This document shows positions 33,450-41,505 of a stretch of DNA of 58,121 bases, in pieces (position 1 is the stretch's first letter; each line of letters opens with the position of its first letter). Position numbers and translations under genes: made by a program. The notes beneath the pieces were generated by a model that was not told the origin of the DNA, did not search any database, and saw only the letters and a program-made list of their open reading frames with translations. Source of the DNA: Mycobacterium sp. URHD0025 (GTDB taxonomy: Bacteria > Actinomycetota > Actinomycetes > Mycobacteriales > Mycobacteriaceae); the NCBI RefSeq assembly GCF_000426065.1, contig NZ_AUEQ01000020.1, forward strand, positions 1-58,121, given 5' to 3'.

Positions 33450-34646
33450 GGCAGCCCCATAACGCTGCTCGGGATCGAGCACGCAGTGCGTGCGGCCGAA
33501 CACCGTCACCATGCACTTGTTGTTGTGGTTGCAGCGGCTGCGCGACGCCGGTGCGGCCATCATGGTGTTGACCCGGTCCGGCTCGCGCAGCAATGCCCGC
33601 CCCATGGCCAGGAAATCGAACCCTTCCCGCAACCCCGTCTCCAGGTGCTCGCGGTCGGCGATGCCGCCCAGCAGAATGAGTTTGGTGTTGCGCATGACGG
33701 GGACGAACTGCCGCGCCGCCTCCAGCATGTAGAGATCCCGGTACGGGTAGACGCCCATGGTCTGCTTTCCGAAGAGCCTGATGGCCGGGCGCAATGCCGG
33801 CGGCATCACCTTCGCGAACTCCTTGACCGGTACGTCGCCACGGAACAGGTACATCGGCTTGTACACCGAGGACCCTTGAGTCAGTTCGATGGCATCGAGG
33901 GTCGCGTCGGTGTCGAGGAGCTGGGCCGTTCTCAGTGCCTCGTCGATCCAGATGCTGCCCGGAAGGCCGTCGTCCATGTCGAGTTTCGCGATCACCGCGA
34001 TCTGATCGCCCACGACGCCACGAACGTGTTGGGCGATCTCACGGACCAGCCGTGATCGATTGTCGATGGATCCGCCGTACTCGTCCTTGCGACGGTTGAT
34101 CAGCGGACTCAGGAACGAGCTGGGCAGGTAGAGATGGCCGAAGTGCAGTTCGACCGCGTCGAACCCAGCGTCGACCGCGACTCGGGCCGCATCACCGAAC
34201 TGAGTGATCACCGTGTCGATTTCGGTGCGGGTGATCTCGCGGCAATAGGCGAACGAGGTCGGGTTGACGAATCGGCTCGGCGCCACGGCGGTCACGCCGG
34301 TCAGCCTCTTCTGCGCCACCACCCCGGCATGCCCCAGCTGTGCCGAAATAGCCGCGCCCGCATCGTGTACCGCGTCGGTGAGCCGGCGCAGACCCGGTAC
34401 CGCCGTGGCGTCCATGACGATCTGACCCGGTGCGCTCGCACCTTGGGGCGATACACAGCAGTAGGCGACGGTGGTCATCCCGACGCCGCCCTTGGCGAAG
34501 CTGCGATGGAAGTCGATGAGGTCATCGGTGACCAGCCCGTCGGGTGAGCGGCCCTCCGATGTGGCGGCCTTGATCACGCGATTCCGCAACCGCACCGGGC
34601 CGAGTTGGGCCGGAGCGAACGGATCTGGACTGGACGGATCGGTCAT
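33426..34646 (-). CDS. Old-yellow-enzyme family NADH:flavin oxidoreductase
   Basis: This 406-residue FMN TIM-barrel protein has Lys-Ala-Ala-Thr-Ser-Glu-Gly-Arg near the N-terminus, Gln-Leu-Gly-His-Ala-Gly, a catalytic-site Glu-Leu-His-Phe-Gly-His in place of the usual His-x-x-His, and a barrel end Leu-Leu-Gly-Gly-Ile. A cysteine-containing tail (Arg-Cys-Asn-His-Asn-Asn-Lys-Cys and a later Cys) resembles, but does not match, the Fe-S motif of dienoyl-CoA reductases. Ene-reductases of this type reduce alpha,beta-unsaturated ketones, including 3-ketosteroids in gut bacteria. The ATG at 34646 is chosen; upstream frame lacks domain sequence. Confidence 0.75.
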   Translation of the reverse strand: MTDPSSPDPFAPAQLGPVRLRNRVIKAATSEGRSPDGLVTDDLIDFHRSFAKGGVGMTTVAYCCVSPQGASAPGQIVMDATAVPGLRRLTDAVHDAGAAISAQLGHAGVVAQKRLTGVTAVAPSRFVNPTSFAYCREITRTEIDTVITQFGDAARVAVDAGFDAVELHFGHLYLPSSFLSPLINRRKDEYGGSIDNRSRLVREIAQHVRGVVGDQIAVIAKLDMDDGLPGSIWIDEALRTAQLLDTDATLDAIELTQGSSVYKPMYLFRGDVPVKEFAKVMPPALRPAIRLFGKQTMGVYPYRDLYMLEAARQFVPVMRNTKLILLGGIADREHLETGLREGFDFLAMGRALLREPDRVNTMMAAPASRSRCNHNNKCMVTVFGRTHCVLDPEQRYGAALAAEKVT

Positions 34647-34746
34647 CCGACCACCATCGTCGTGGCGCACGGAGGGGTCAACGGTGGGTTCCCGGTGGCC
34701 GGGAATGCATCGATCCCCGTGAGGCGTCGCGCCGTAATCTCGCGTG

Positions 34747-35730
34747 ATGGCCGAGGTTTTCGTCATCGACCGGGTGGTCACCGCACCGGGCCGCGCGCAG
34801 AAGTTCGTCGACGCGTATCTGTCCGGTTATGCCCCCGGCGCCCGTGAGCGCGGCATGGCCTTGCGAGACGTCATGGTCAGTCCACCCATCTGGTTCGACG
34901 ACAGGTCCAACGTCGTCACGATCACCTGGACACTGCCCAGCGCCCAGGCCTGGTGGGAGATGACGTGGCAGGGTCGTCCGGATCCATCCGTGGCCCGGTG
35001 GTGGGCGGGCGTCGCGGATCTGATCGTCGAACGCGACCGCAGTGTCGCTTCCGCCGCCGATGACGTCGACGCCCCAGAATCGGCCACGCTGCCCGGCGTG
35101 TCGTCCGGCGCCCCCACCTTCGGGGTCACTCGACTTGTCGACGTAGCCGAGTCCGAACACAATCGAGTCCTGGAGGCACTGCGCGATGCCGCCGAGCGCA
35201 GCGGCGCGTTGAGATCACTGGTGCAACCCACGCTGCCGGGATCGCGCAACGGTGGTGACATTTTGTTGCATCTGCGGTTCGCCGACCAAGAGGCTTGGGA
35301 AAGAAGCCAATTCGATGCCGTGTTGGCCGACCCGGCGATCTCTCACGTCAACGGAGCGACCTACCACGGGACGCCGGCCCGCAGGGACAGCGGCACCGTG
35401 TATCGCACGCTGCTGCTGCGGGTGCCCGTCGAGGTCGAGGCCGCGACCGTCGCGGCATTCGAGCGCGAGCTCGCGATGATGCCGCGATATGTCCCGACCA
35501 TCGCCGCCTGGCAGCTGAGCCGAGTAGACACGGCCATCGGCACCAGCCAGTGGACCCACGTCTTCGAACAGGAATTCACCGACGTCGATGGTCTGATGGG
35601 CCCCTACCTCATGCACCCGATCCACTGGGCGGTGGTCGATCGCTGGTTCGACCCCGAGACCACCGACATGATCGTTCGTGACCGGGTGTGCCACAGCTTC
35701 TGCGAATTGGCTGCCCCGATTCTCGACTAG
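34747..35730 (+). CDS. Dabb (stress-responsive A/B barrel) domain protein
   Basis: This 327-residue soluble protein has a C-terminal half with the Dabb pattern: Phe-Glu-Gln-Glu-Phe, Asp-Gly-Leu-Met-Gly-Pro-Tyr, then His-Pro-x-His-Trp-Ala-Val-Val-Asp-Arg-Trp-Phe. The N-terminal ~100 residues look like a second ferredoxin-like barrel half. Dabb/EthD proteins are often small catabolic helpers or cyclases. Start is ATG 34747 (GTG at 34744 also possible). It stands alone between divergent OYE and convergent SDR genes. The true function is unknown. Confidence 0.6.
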   Translation: MAEVFVIDRVVTAPGRAQKFVDAYLSGYAPGARERGMALRDVMVSPPIWFDDRSNVVTITWTLPSAQAWWEMTWQGRPDPSVARWWAGVADLIVERDRSVASAADDVDAPESATLPGVSSGAPTFGVTRLVDVAESEHNRVLEALRDAAERSGALRSLVQPTLPGSRNGGDILLHLRFADQEAWERSQFDAVLADPAISHVNGATYHGTPARRDSGTVYRTLLLRVPVEVEAATVAAFERELAMMPRYVPTIAAWQLSRVDTAIGTSQWTHVFEQEFTDVDGLMGPYLMHPIHWAVVDRWFDPETTDMIVRDRVCHSFCELAAPILD

Positions 35731-35768
35731 GCAATGTCTGCCAAGCGTCGTCGTGCGCCCTATCCACC

Positions 35769-35826
35769 TCGAGATTGAAGCCAGGGACAGGATCGGCGCC
35801 GATGCTGTCCCTGGCTTCAATCTCGA
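35769..35826. repeat. 58-bp near-perfect palindrome with 22-bp perfect arms
   Basis: The arms 35769-35790 and 35805-35826 are exact reverse complements over 22 bases. The 14-base centre 35791-35804 is itself palindromic over its inner twelve bases (ATCGGCGCCGAT), leaving one G-G mismatch in an otherwise continuous dyad. It fills the 121-base gap between convergent genes (stops 35730 and 35852). A strong bidirectional terminator is the simplest reading, but it is longer than normal and has no T-run. Confidence 0.9.
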
Positions 35827-35851
35827 TGGGGCACGGCGCCGAGGATCGCCG

Positions 35852-36739
35852 CTAGATCCCGCCAGCCAGGATGTTCGGGTTCGCCGAACCCGGCGGCTCC
35901 AGCGGCGGCAACACCGTAGCGCCGTCGAGTGAGTGCACCGGAAGTCGTTGTGACCACGGATAGTGCAGGCTGAACGCCACCAGCCCGGTCCGTTCCGCGG
36001 CGGGCAGATGGCACATCGCCAGGACCGTCTCGGCCAGGTACTCGACGGGTTCGGTCGGAAAGCTGTCCGGGATCAGGGCCGCGGCGCCCGGAGTGCGCAC
36101 CGCGGTCGACGGCCCGACGCAGTTCACCGCGATGTTGGCGTCGAGCAGCTCAGCGGCCACACCTTGGGTGAATCGGTGCAGCGCGGCCTTGCACGACGCG
36201 TAGATCACGTCACCCGCGGTCTTGTTGTAATCCCGGTACGGCCGGACCGGAGGCACGCCGGTTACCGAACCGATGTTGACGATCCACCCCGCTCCGTGCT
36301 TACGCATATGCGGCACAGCGGCTTTCGTCAGCGCAAAGGGCGTCTTCAGATAATGCTCCACGGTGCGGTCGAAGGTCTCCACCGGCATGTCCTCGACGAC
36401 GGAGTAGTCGGCGTAGCCCGCGTTGTTGACCAGGATGTCGATCCGGCCGGTGCGCTCGAGCACAGCCTCGACGAGTCCGTCGCGGGCGGCGCTGTCTTCG
36501 AGATCGGCGGCGACCCCGAAGGCCGATCCGCCGGCGTCTTCGATGAGAGCGATGGTCTCCTCGATCGTGCCGGGGATCGCCTCGGTGACCCCGGCGCGCG
36601 TGGACGGCGTCGGGGTGTAGGCACGTGCGGTCACTGCCACGGTCGCGCCTTCGGCCGCCAGCCGCTGCGCGATCGCACGCCCGATCCCGCGGCTGCTGCC
36701 GGTGACCAATGCCGTTCTGCCGGAAAGTATCTGGCTCAT
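35852..36739 (-). CDS. Short-chain dehydrogenase/reductase
   Basis: This 295-residue SDR has Thr-Gly-Ser-Ser-Arg-Gly-Ile-Gly, then Thr-Ala-Arg (NADP-type), Asn-Asn-Ala-Gly, a Ser-Val-Thr catalytic region and an active-site Tyr-Ala-Ser-Cys-Lys. An insertion of ~20 residues follows strand 2 (Pro-Thr-Pro-Ser-Thr), typical of a subgroup with acyl or bulky substrates. The start overlaps the BVMO stop by four bases, so ketone/alcohol interconversion next to the BVMO step is plausible. Without the coupled ATG the frame would extend to 37120, which is shadow of the BVMO gene. Confidence 0.8.
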   Translation of the reverse strand: MSQILSGRTALVTGSSRGIGRAIAQRLAAEGATVAVTARAYTPTPSTRAGVTEAIPGTIEETIALIEDAGGSAFGVAADLEDSAARDGLVEAVLERTGRIDILVNNAGYADYSVVEDMPVETFDRTVEHYLKTPFALTKAAVPHMRKHGAGWIVNIGSVTGVPPVRPYRDYNKTAGDVIYASCKAALHRFTQGVAAELLDANIAVNCVGPSTAVRTPGAAALIPDSFPTEPVEYLAETVLAMCHLPAAERTGLVAFSLHYPWSQRLPVHSLDGATVLPPLEPPGSANPNILAGGI

Positions 36740-38661
36740 CGGAGGACGAAGTCCTCTTCGACCGGGGCGCGGTGCTGCTGCCAGAGGTCGACGAGCCGAT
36801 ACGGCGTGGCCACCACCACCCGGCCGGACCCTGAGCGGTAGTAGGTGTGGGCATTGGGCGTATGACACCAGACCGTGCCCTGCATCGCCTCGTCGATCCC
36901 CGCGACGTAGTCGTCGTAGGCCTGCTGCGTCACCTCCATCGTGGACGCCCCGCGCAATGCCATCAATTGCAGGCACTCCAAGATGTAGTGCGCCAACACC
37001 TCCATCGAGAAGTTGGCTCCGGCACCATGTCCGGGGCTGTAATTCGGGGCCGAGGTGATGAACAGGTTCGGGAACCCCGGCACCGTACCGCCTCGATATG
37101 CGCGCGGGCTGTCGCCCCATTCCTTGGCCAGGGTCTTGCCGTCGCGGCCACGGATATCGACCGTGGACAGGAAATCCAGGTGGTAGCCGGTGGCGTAGAT
37201 GATGACATCGAGGTCGATCTGGCGGCCGTCGGCCGTGACGATACCGCGCTCGTTGATCGCCGCGGGTTCGCTGGCCTCCACGTCCACGTGGTCGCGCGTC
37301 AGCGCGGCGTAGTAGCCGCCCGGATCGCGGATGATGCGCTTACCGTACGGCGCGAAGTCCGGAGTCACCTTCTGTGCCAATTCGGTTCCGGCGCCGAACA
37401 TCCGGTCGATGTAGTCCAGGCACATCTGCAGCAGCACATCGTTGGTCGGCGAGATGGACAGGTGCGTCTCGGACCACTCGGGGTCTCGCAAGATGATCGG
37501 GTAGTTGTTGTCGGCCGTGCCCCAGTACGACTTGAGCCGGTGCCATTTCGCATAGAAGGGCAGCGCCCGGCCCAGGTAGCGACGATGCTCAGGGACCTCG
37601 TCGGTGAGACGTTTGCGGGGGGCCACCCAGTGCGGTTGGCGCTGGAACACCGTCAGGTGCTCAATTTCGTTCACGCAGGCATCGACGATCTGCACCGCGG
37701 TGCAGCCCGCACCGATCACCGCGACCTTCTTGCCAGCCAGATCCAGCGAGGAGTCCCACCGGGCCGAGTGAATGCTGGTGCCGGCGAAGGTGTCTCGTCC
37801 CTTGATGTCCGGGAATCGCGGGCGATTCAAGTAGCCGGCCGCAGTGACGACGACGCTGGCATGGTCGATGCTCTGGGTGCCGTCGGCCGAGCGAGAATGG
37901 ATCTCCCACTGCCCGCGCTGCTCGTCCCACCACAACGCCTCGACCTCGGTGCCGAAGCGGATGTGCCGACGGAGATCGTGTTTGTCGGCCAACGAGACCA
38001 GATAGGCCTGGTACTCCGCGCCCTGCGGGTAGTAGTTCGACCAGTCCGGGTTGACCTCGCGCGACAGCGAGTAGTACGCCGACGGGGTGTCGACACCGAT
38101 GCCCGGATAGGTCGTGGTCAGCCACGTTCCCCCGACCTCCTCGTTGCGGTCGAAGATCTCGAAGTGCACGCCTTCTTCAGCCGCGGCCAAGGCCACCGCC
38201 AGGCCGGCGATACCGGCACCGATGATCGCCACGGTGGTGGCCTGGGGAATCGGTGTGGTGCGCGGCAGTGTGGGTTGCGACGGGCGGAAACCGCCCTGCT
38301 CGAGCAGTAGGTCGACGTGTTCGTCGTCGACGGCGCTGCCCAGTGCGATCGGCAACAGTCGAATGAAGAACTCCCGGTCATCGACGGGAAGCGCCCCGGC
38401 CGGACGGGAATGACCAAGGGCGGCAATGATCTCGTCGGCCAGCGCCTCAGCGGTTTGGGGGTCGGTTTTTCCGGCCCGCTCGGGTGGGTCCGGGACGTGA
38501 CCGATCTTCGGTGCATACCGATCGATCACCGACGCGTCGCCGGTCATCTGCGCCAACACCGCGACGAGGACTCCCGGATCAGCCTCCAGGAGATGAGCAC
38601 GCAGGACGTCAGGGTCTGAAGCGCGATCCGCGAGCGACGAGGATTCGGTGGTGGCGGTCAT
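36736..38661 (-). CDS. Flavin-dependent Baeyer-Villiger monooxygenase, long (HAPMO-like) type
   Basis: This 641-residue protein has an extra ~140-residue helical N-terminal region before the FAD Rossmann motif Gly-Ala-Gly-Ile-Ala-Gly (148-153). The BVMO signature Phe292-x-Gly294-x3-His298-x3-Trp302-Asp and a second Rossmann motif Gly-Ala-Gly-Cys-Thr-Ala follow. This architecture is that of 4-hydroxyacetophenone-monooxygenase-like BVMOs. It is distinct from the shorter BVMO at 18448, so the window has two BVMOs with probably different ketone substrates. Divergent from the 12-gene operon starting at 38764. Confidence 0.82.
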   Translation of the reverse strand: MTATTESSSLADRASDPDVLRAHLLEADPGVLVAVLAQMTGDASVIDRYAPKIGHVPDPPERAGKTDPQTAEALADEIIAALGHSRPAGALPVDDREFFIRLLPIALGSAVDDEHVDLLLEQGGFRPSQPTLPRTTPIPQATTVAIIGAGIAGLAVALAAAEEGVHFEIFDRNEEVGGTWLTTTYPGIGVDTPSAYYSLSREVNPDWSNYYPQGAEYQAYLVSLADKHDLRRHIRFGTEVEALWWDEQRGQWEIHSRSADGTQSIDHASVVVTAAGYLNRPRFPDIKGRDTFAGTSIHSARWDSSLDLAGKKVAVIGAGCTAVQIVDACVNEIEHLTVFQRQPHWVAPRKRLTDEVPEHRRYLGRALPFYAKWHRLKSYWGTADNNYPIILRDPEWSETHLSISPTNDVLLQMCLDYIDRMFGAGTELAQKVTPDFAPYGKRIIRDPGGYYAALTRDHVDVEASEPAAINERGIVTADGRQIDLDVIIYATGYHLDFLSTVDIRGRDGKTLAKEWGDSPRAYRGGTVPGFPNLFITSAPNYSPGHGAGANFSMEVLAHYILECLQLMALRGASTMEVTQQAYDDYVAGIDEAMQGTVWCHTPNAHTYYRSGSGRVVVATPYRLVDLWQQHRAPVEEDFVLR

Positions 38662-38750
38662 GGAACGAGTATCGAAGGGACCGGGCCCTCACCGCCCCCA
38701 CCCTGTCTACTGAGCGGGAGACGAACCACCGCGGCGACAGTCGACCTGCC

Positions 38751-38756
38751 TACTCT
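38751..38756 (+). promoter_or_regulatory. Likely -10 of a leaderless promoter for the 12-gene operon
   Basis: TACTCT fits the mycobacterial TANNNT -10 and ends seven bases before the ATG at 38764, placing the transcription start on the first base of the gene. No ribosome site is visible, which agrees with a leaderless mRNA. Confidence 0.45.
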
Positions 38757-38763
38757 GCCGTCT

Positions 38764-40350
38764 ATGCACTCCGACGACCTCGCCGCCGTCATAGCCCGGG
38801 CCCGCAGTCACAGCCTCGCCGACATCCCCCGCCGGTCGGCACGCAAACAGCCCGACAAGATCGCCATCATCGATGGCGATGTCGCCCTGAGCTTCGCCGA
38901 GTTCGATCACCTGGTGGACCGTGCGGCCGCTGCCTTGCACGACAACGGGTTGCTTCCCGGCGACCGCGTCGCGCTGTTGTCCCGCAACTGCTGGCAATAC
39001 GCCGTCCTGACCTTCGCGACGGCCCGTGCCGGAGTCGTACTGGTGCCGATCAATTTCATGCTGACACCTGACGAGATCTCATACATCCTCGGCCACAGTC
39101 AGGCCGCAGGCTTCATCGTCGAGGCCGAGTTGATCGCGGTCGCACAGCAGGCCATGGCACGCGGCACGACGGTCCGCGCCAAGGCAGCACTTGTCCCCGC
39201 CGGTCAGCCCGCGCCCAGCGGCTGGCCCGATTTCGACGAATGGCTCACCACCACAGCCGATGTTCCCGACTGCCATATCGACGACGATCAACTACTGCGG
39301 GTGATGTACACCAGCGGCACCGAGTCGCGGCCCAAAGGTGTCATGCACAGCAGCCGCAGCTTGATGTGGCAGTACATCAGCACCGTCGTCGCCGGTTCGA
39401 TGTCGGGTGACGACGTCGAAATCCACTCCCTGCCGCTGTATCACTGTGCGCAACTGGACAACTTCCTGGCCACCGACATCTATCTGGGAGCGACCAGCAT
39501 CATCCTGCCCCGCCCCGAACCGGAACTGGTGCTGCGCACCATCGAACGCTACGGCGTCACCAACTACTTTGCGCCGCCTACTGTCTGGATCAGCCTGCTT
39601 CGGAGCCCGGTGTTCGACGAGGTGGACCTGACCAGCCTCCGCAAGGGGTACTACGGTGCCTCCGCGATGCCGACCGAGATCCTGCACGAGATACGGCGGC
39701 GCCTGCCCAATCTCCGGCTGTGGAACTTCTACGGCCAGACGGAAATGGCTCCGCTGGCTTCCGCCCTCGGACCCGATGAACAGGACGCCCACGCGGGAGC
39801 GGCCGGACGACCGGTGGTCAACGTCGAGACCGTCATCCTCGATGAGAACGACGTTCCGGTGGCGCCGGGGACCGTCGGCGAAATCGCGCACCGCAGCCCG
39901 CATTTGATGCTCGGTTACCTCGATGACGAGGACAAGACCGCGCAAGCCTTCGCCGGCGGCTGGTTCCACTCCGGCGATCTGGGGTTCTACGACGAGCACG
40001 GCTTGCTTCACGTGGTGGACCGCAAGAAGGACATGATCAAGACCGGCGGGGAGAACGTCGCCAGCCGTGAGGTCGAAGAAGTTCTCTATCGCCACGACGC
40101 CATCGAGGAAGCCGCGGTGTTCGGTGTCGCACACCCGGTATGGGTGGAGGCGGTGGTCGCCGCAGTGGTTCTTCGTGCCGGCGCCGACGTGACCGAGAGC
40201 GATGTCCTGCGTCACTGCCGTGACCATCTCGCCGGGTTCAAGACGCCCAAACAGGTGTTCTTCGTCGACTCACTGCCGAAGAATCCCAGCGGCAAACTGC
40301 TCAAACGCGATCTGCGACAGCAGTTCAGCCTCGAACCCACCAGCAACTGA
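38764..40350 (+). CDS. Acyl-CoA synthetase (FadD-type AMP-binding enzyme)
   Basis: This 528-residue ANL-superfamily ligase has P-loop Tyr-Thr-Ser-Gly-Thr-Glu-Ser-Arg-Pro-Lys-Gly (182-192), Tyr-Gly-Gln-Thr-Glu before the adenine site, His-Ser-Gly-Asp-Leu-Gly, and the C-terminal Pro-Lys-Asn-Pro-Ser-Gly-Lys with the catalytic lysine. It activates a carboxylate as its CoA thioester, the entry step for beta-oxidation of a side chain or an opened ring. It is first of a 12-gene run that contains aldehyde and acyl-CoA dehydrogenases, so the acid may arise from alcohol via aldehyde in the same operon. Confidence 0.85.
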   Translation: MHSDDLAAVIARARSHSLADIPRRSARKQPDKIAIIDGDVALSFAEFDHLVDRAAAALHDNGLLPGDRVALLSRNCWQYAVLTFATARAGVVLVPINFMLTPDEISYILGHSQAAGFIVEAELIAVAQQAMARGTTVRAKAALVPAGQPAPSGWPDFDEWLTTTADVPDCHIDDDQLLRVMYTSGTESRPKGVMHSSRSLMWQYISTVVAGSMSGDDVEIHSLPLYHCAQLDNFLATDIYLGATSIILPRPEPELVLRTIERYGVTNYFAPPTVWISLLRSPVFDEVDLTSLRKGYYGASAMPTEILHEIRRRLPNLRLWNFYGQTEMAPLASALGPDEQDAHAGAAGRPVVNVETVILDENDVPVAPGTVGEIAHRSPHLMLGYLDDEDKTAQAFAGGWFHSGDLGFYDEHGLLHVVDRKKDMIKTGGENVASREVEEVLYRHDAIEEAAVFGVAHPVWVEAVVAAVVLRAGADVTESDVLRHCRDHLAGFKTPKQVFFVDSLPKNPSGKLLKRDLRQQFSLEPTSN

Positions 40351-40360
40351 AGGGATTTCG

Positions 40361-41479
40361 GTGACCAACAACTCTCGGACGGGCCGCATTGCGCGCTTCG
40401 ACGAACCCGGCAAACCGTTCCAGATCGAAACGGTCACCTTGCCCGAGGTCGGGTCGGGCGAGATCCTGATACGGGTGCTCCGCGCGAACATCTGCGGATC
40501 GGACGTCCACGCCTGGCACGGCACCTTCGCCACCCGTGGTTTGGGCGGGCAGTTGCCCACCGTGTTGGGCCATGAGATGGTCGGAGCCGTCGAGGTGCTG
40601 GGTGACGGAGTGACCACCGACTCCAACGGCAAACCGCTGACCCAGGGCACCCGCGTGGTGTTTCCGTACTTCTACTGCTGCCACACCTGCCGCAATTGCC
40701 TCGCCGGGCGACGCAACGCCTGTTTGAACCTGAAGATGGCGATGCTCGGCCGCGCCGACGAGCCGCCGTACTTTGTCGGCGGCTACGGCGATTACTACCT
40801 GGTCCCCGCCGGCGCGGTGGTCTACACAGTTCCCGACACCGTCAGCGACGACATCGCTGCCGGCGCCAACTGCGCGCTCTCACAGGTCATGTACGGGCTC
40901 GAACGAGTCGACCTGCAACTGGGTGAGCACGTCGTGGTCCAGGGCGCCGGGGCGCTGGGTCTGTATGCGGTGGCGGTGGCCAAGGCACGCGGCGCCGCCA
41001 ATGTCATCGCCATCGACGGCGTACCCGAACGGCTCGAGTTGGCAAAAGCATTCGGCGCCGACACCGTGATCGACCTCAACGAGGTCGCCACCCCCAAGGA
41101 CCGTGCCAAGGCAGTGCGCAAGCTGACCGACGGCCAGGGCGCCGACGTGGTGGTCGAGGTCGTCGGCCACCCGTCGGCCATCGACGAGGGCCTGCAGATG
41201 CTCGCGCAGTTCGGTCGTTATGTCGAGATCGGCAACATCAACATCGGCAAGACTTTCGAGTTCGACCCCTCCCGATTCGTCTTCACCAACAAGACCATGG
41301 TCGGTGTCTCGCTGTACGACCCGGCGGTGCTCTCCCGCGCACTGACGTTCCTGGAGCGTCATCGGCACCAGGTCCCGTTCGAGCGGCTTTCCGCGGCAAC
41401 GTATTCGCTCGATGACATCAATGATGCGTTCACCGCGGCCGACGGCAAGCGTGACGTCCGCGCCAGCCTGATTCCCTGA
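40361..41479 (+). CDS. Zinc-dependent alcohol dehydrogenase (MDR family)
   Basis: This 372-residue protein starts at GTG 40361 after GAAGGGA, ten bases behind the FadD stop. It has the catalytic zinc set Cys-Gly-Ser-Asp-x-His and Gly-His-Glu, a full structural zinc lobe (Cys-x2-Cys-x2-Cys-x7-Cys within residues ~103-119) and the NAD motif Gly-Ala-Gly-Ala-Leu-Gly-Leu. It therefore differs from the ADH at 25291, which lacks the structural zinc. With the aldehyde dehydrogenase downstream it can oxidise a primary alcohol stepwise to an acid. Confidence 0.82.
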   Translation: MTNNSRTGRIARFDEPGKPFQIETVTLPEVGSGEILIRVLRANICGSDVHAWHGTFATRGLGGQLPTVLGHEMVGAVEVLGDGVTTDSNGKPLTQGTRVVFPYFYCCHTCRNCLAGRRNACLNLKMAMLGRADEPPYFVGGYGDYYLVPAGAVVYTVPDTVSDDIAAGANCALSQVMYGLERVDLQLGEHVVVQGAGALGLYAVAVAKARGAANVIAIDGVPERLELAKAFGADTVIDLNEVATPKDRAKAVRKLTDGQGADVVVEVVGHPSAIDEGLQMLAQFGRYVEIGNINIGKTFEFDPSRFVFTNKTMVGVSLYDPAVLSRALTFLERHRHQVPFERLSAATYSLDDINDAFTAADGKRDVRASLIP

Positions 41480-41505
41480 GCGCCCTGACCACAGCGAGGA
41501 CCACC

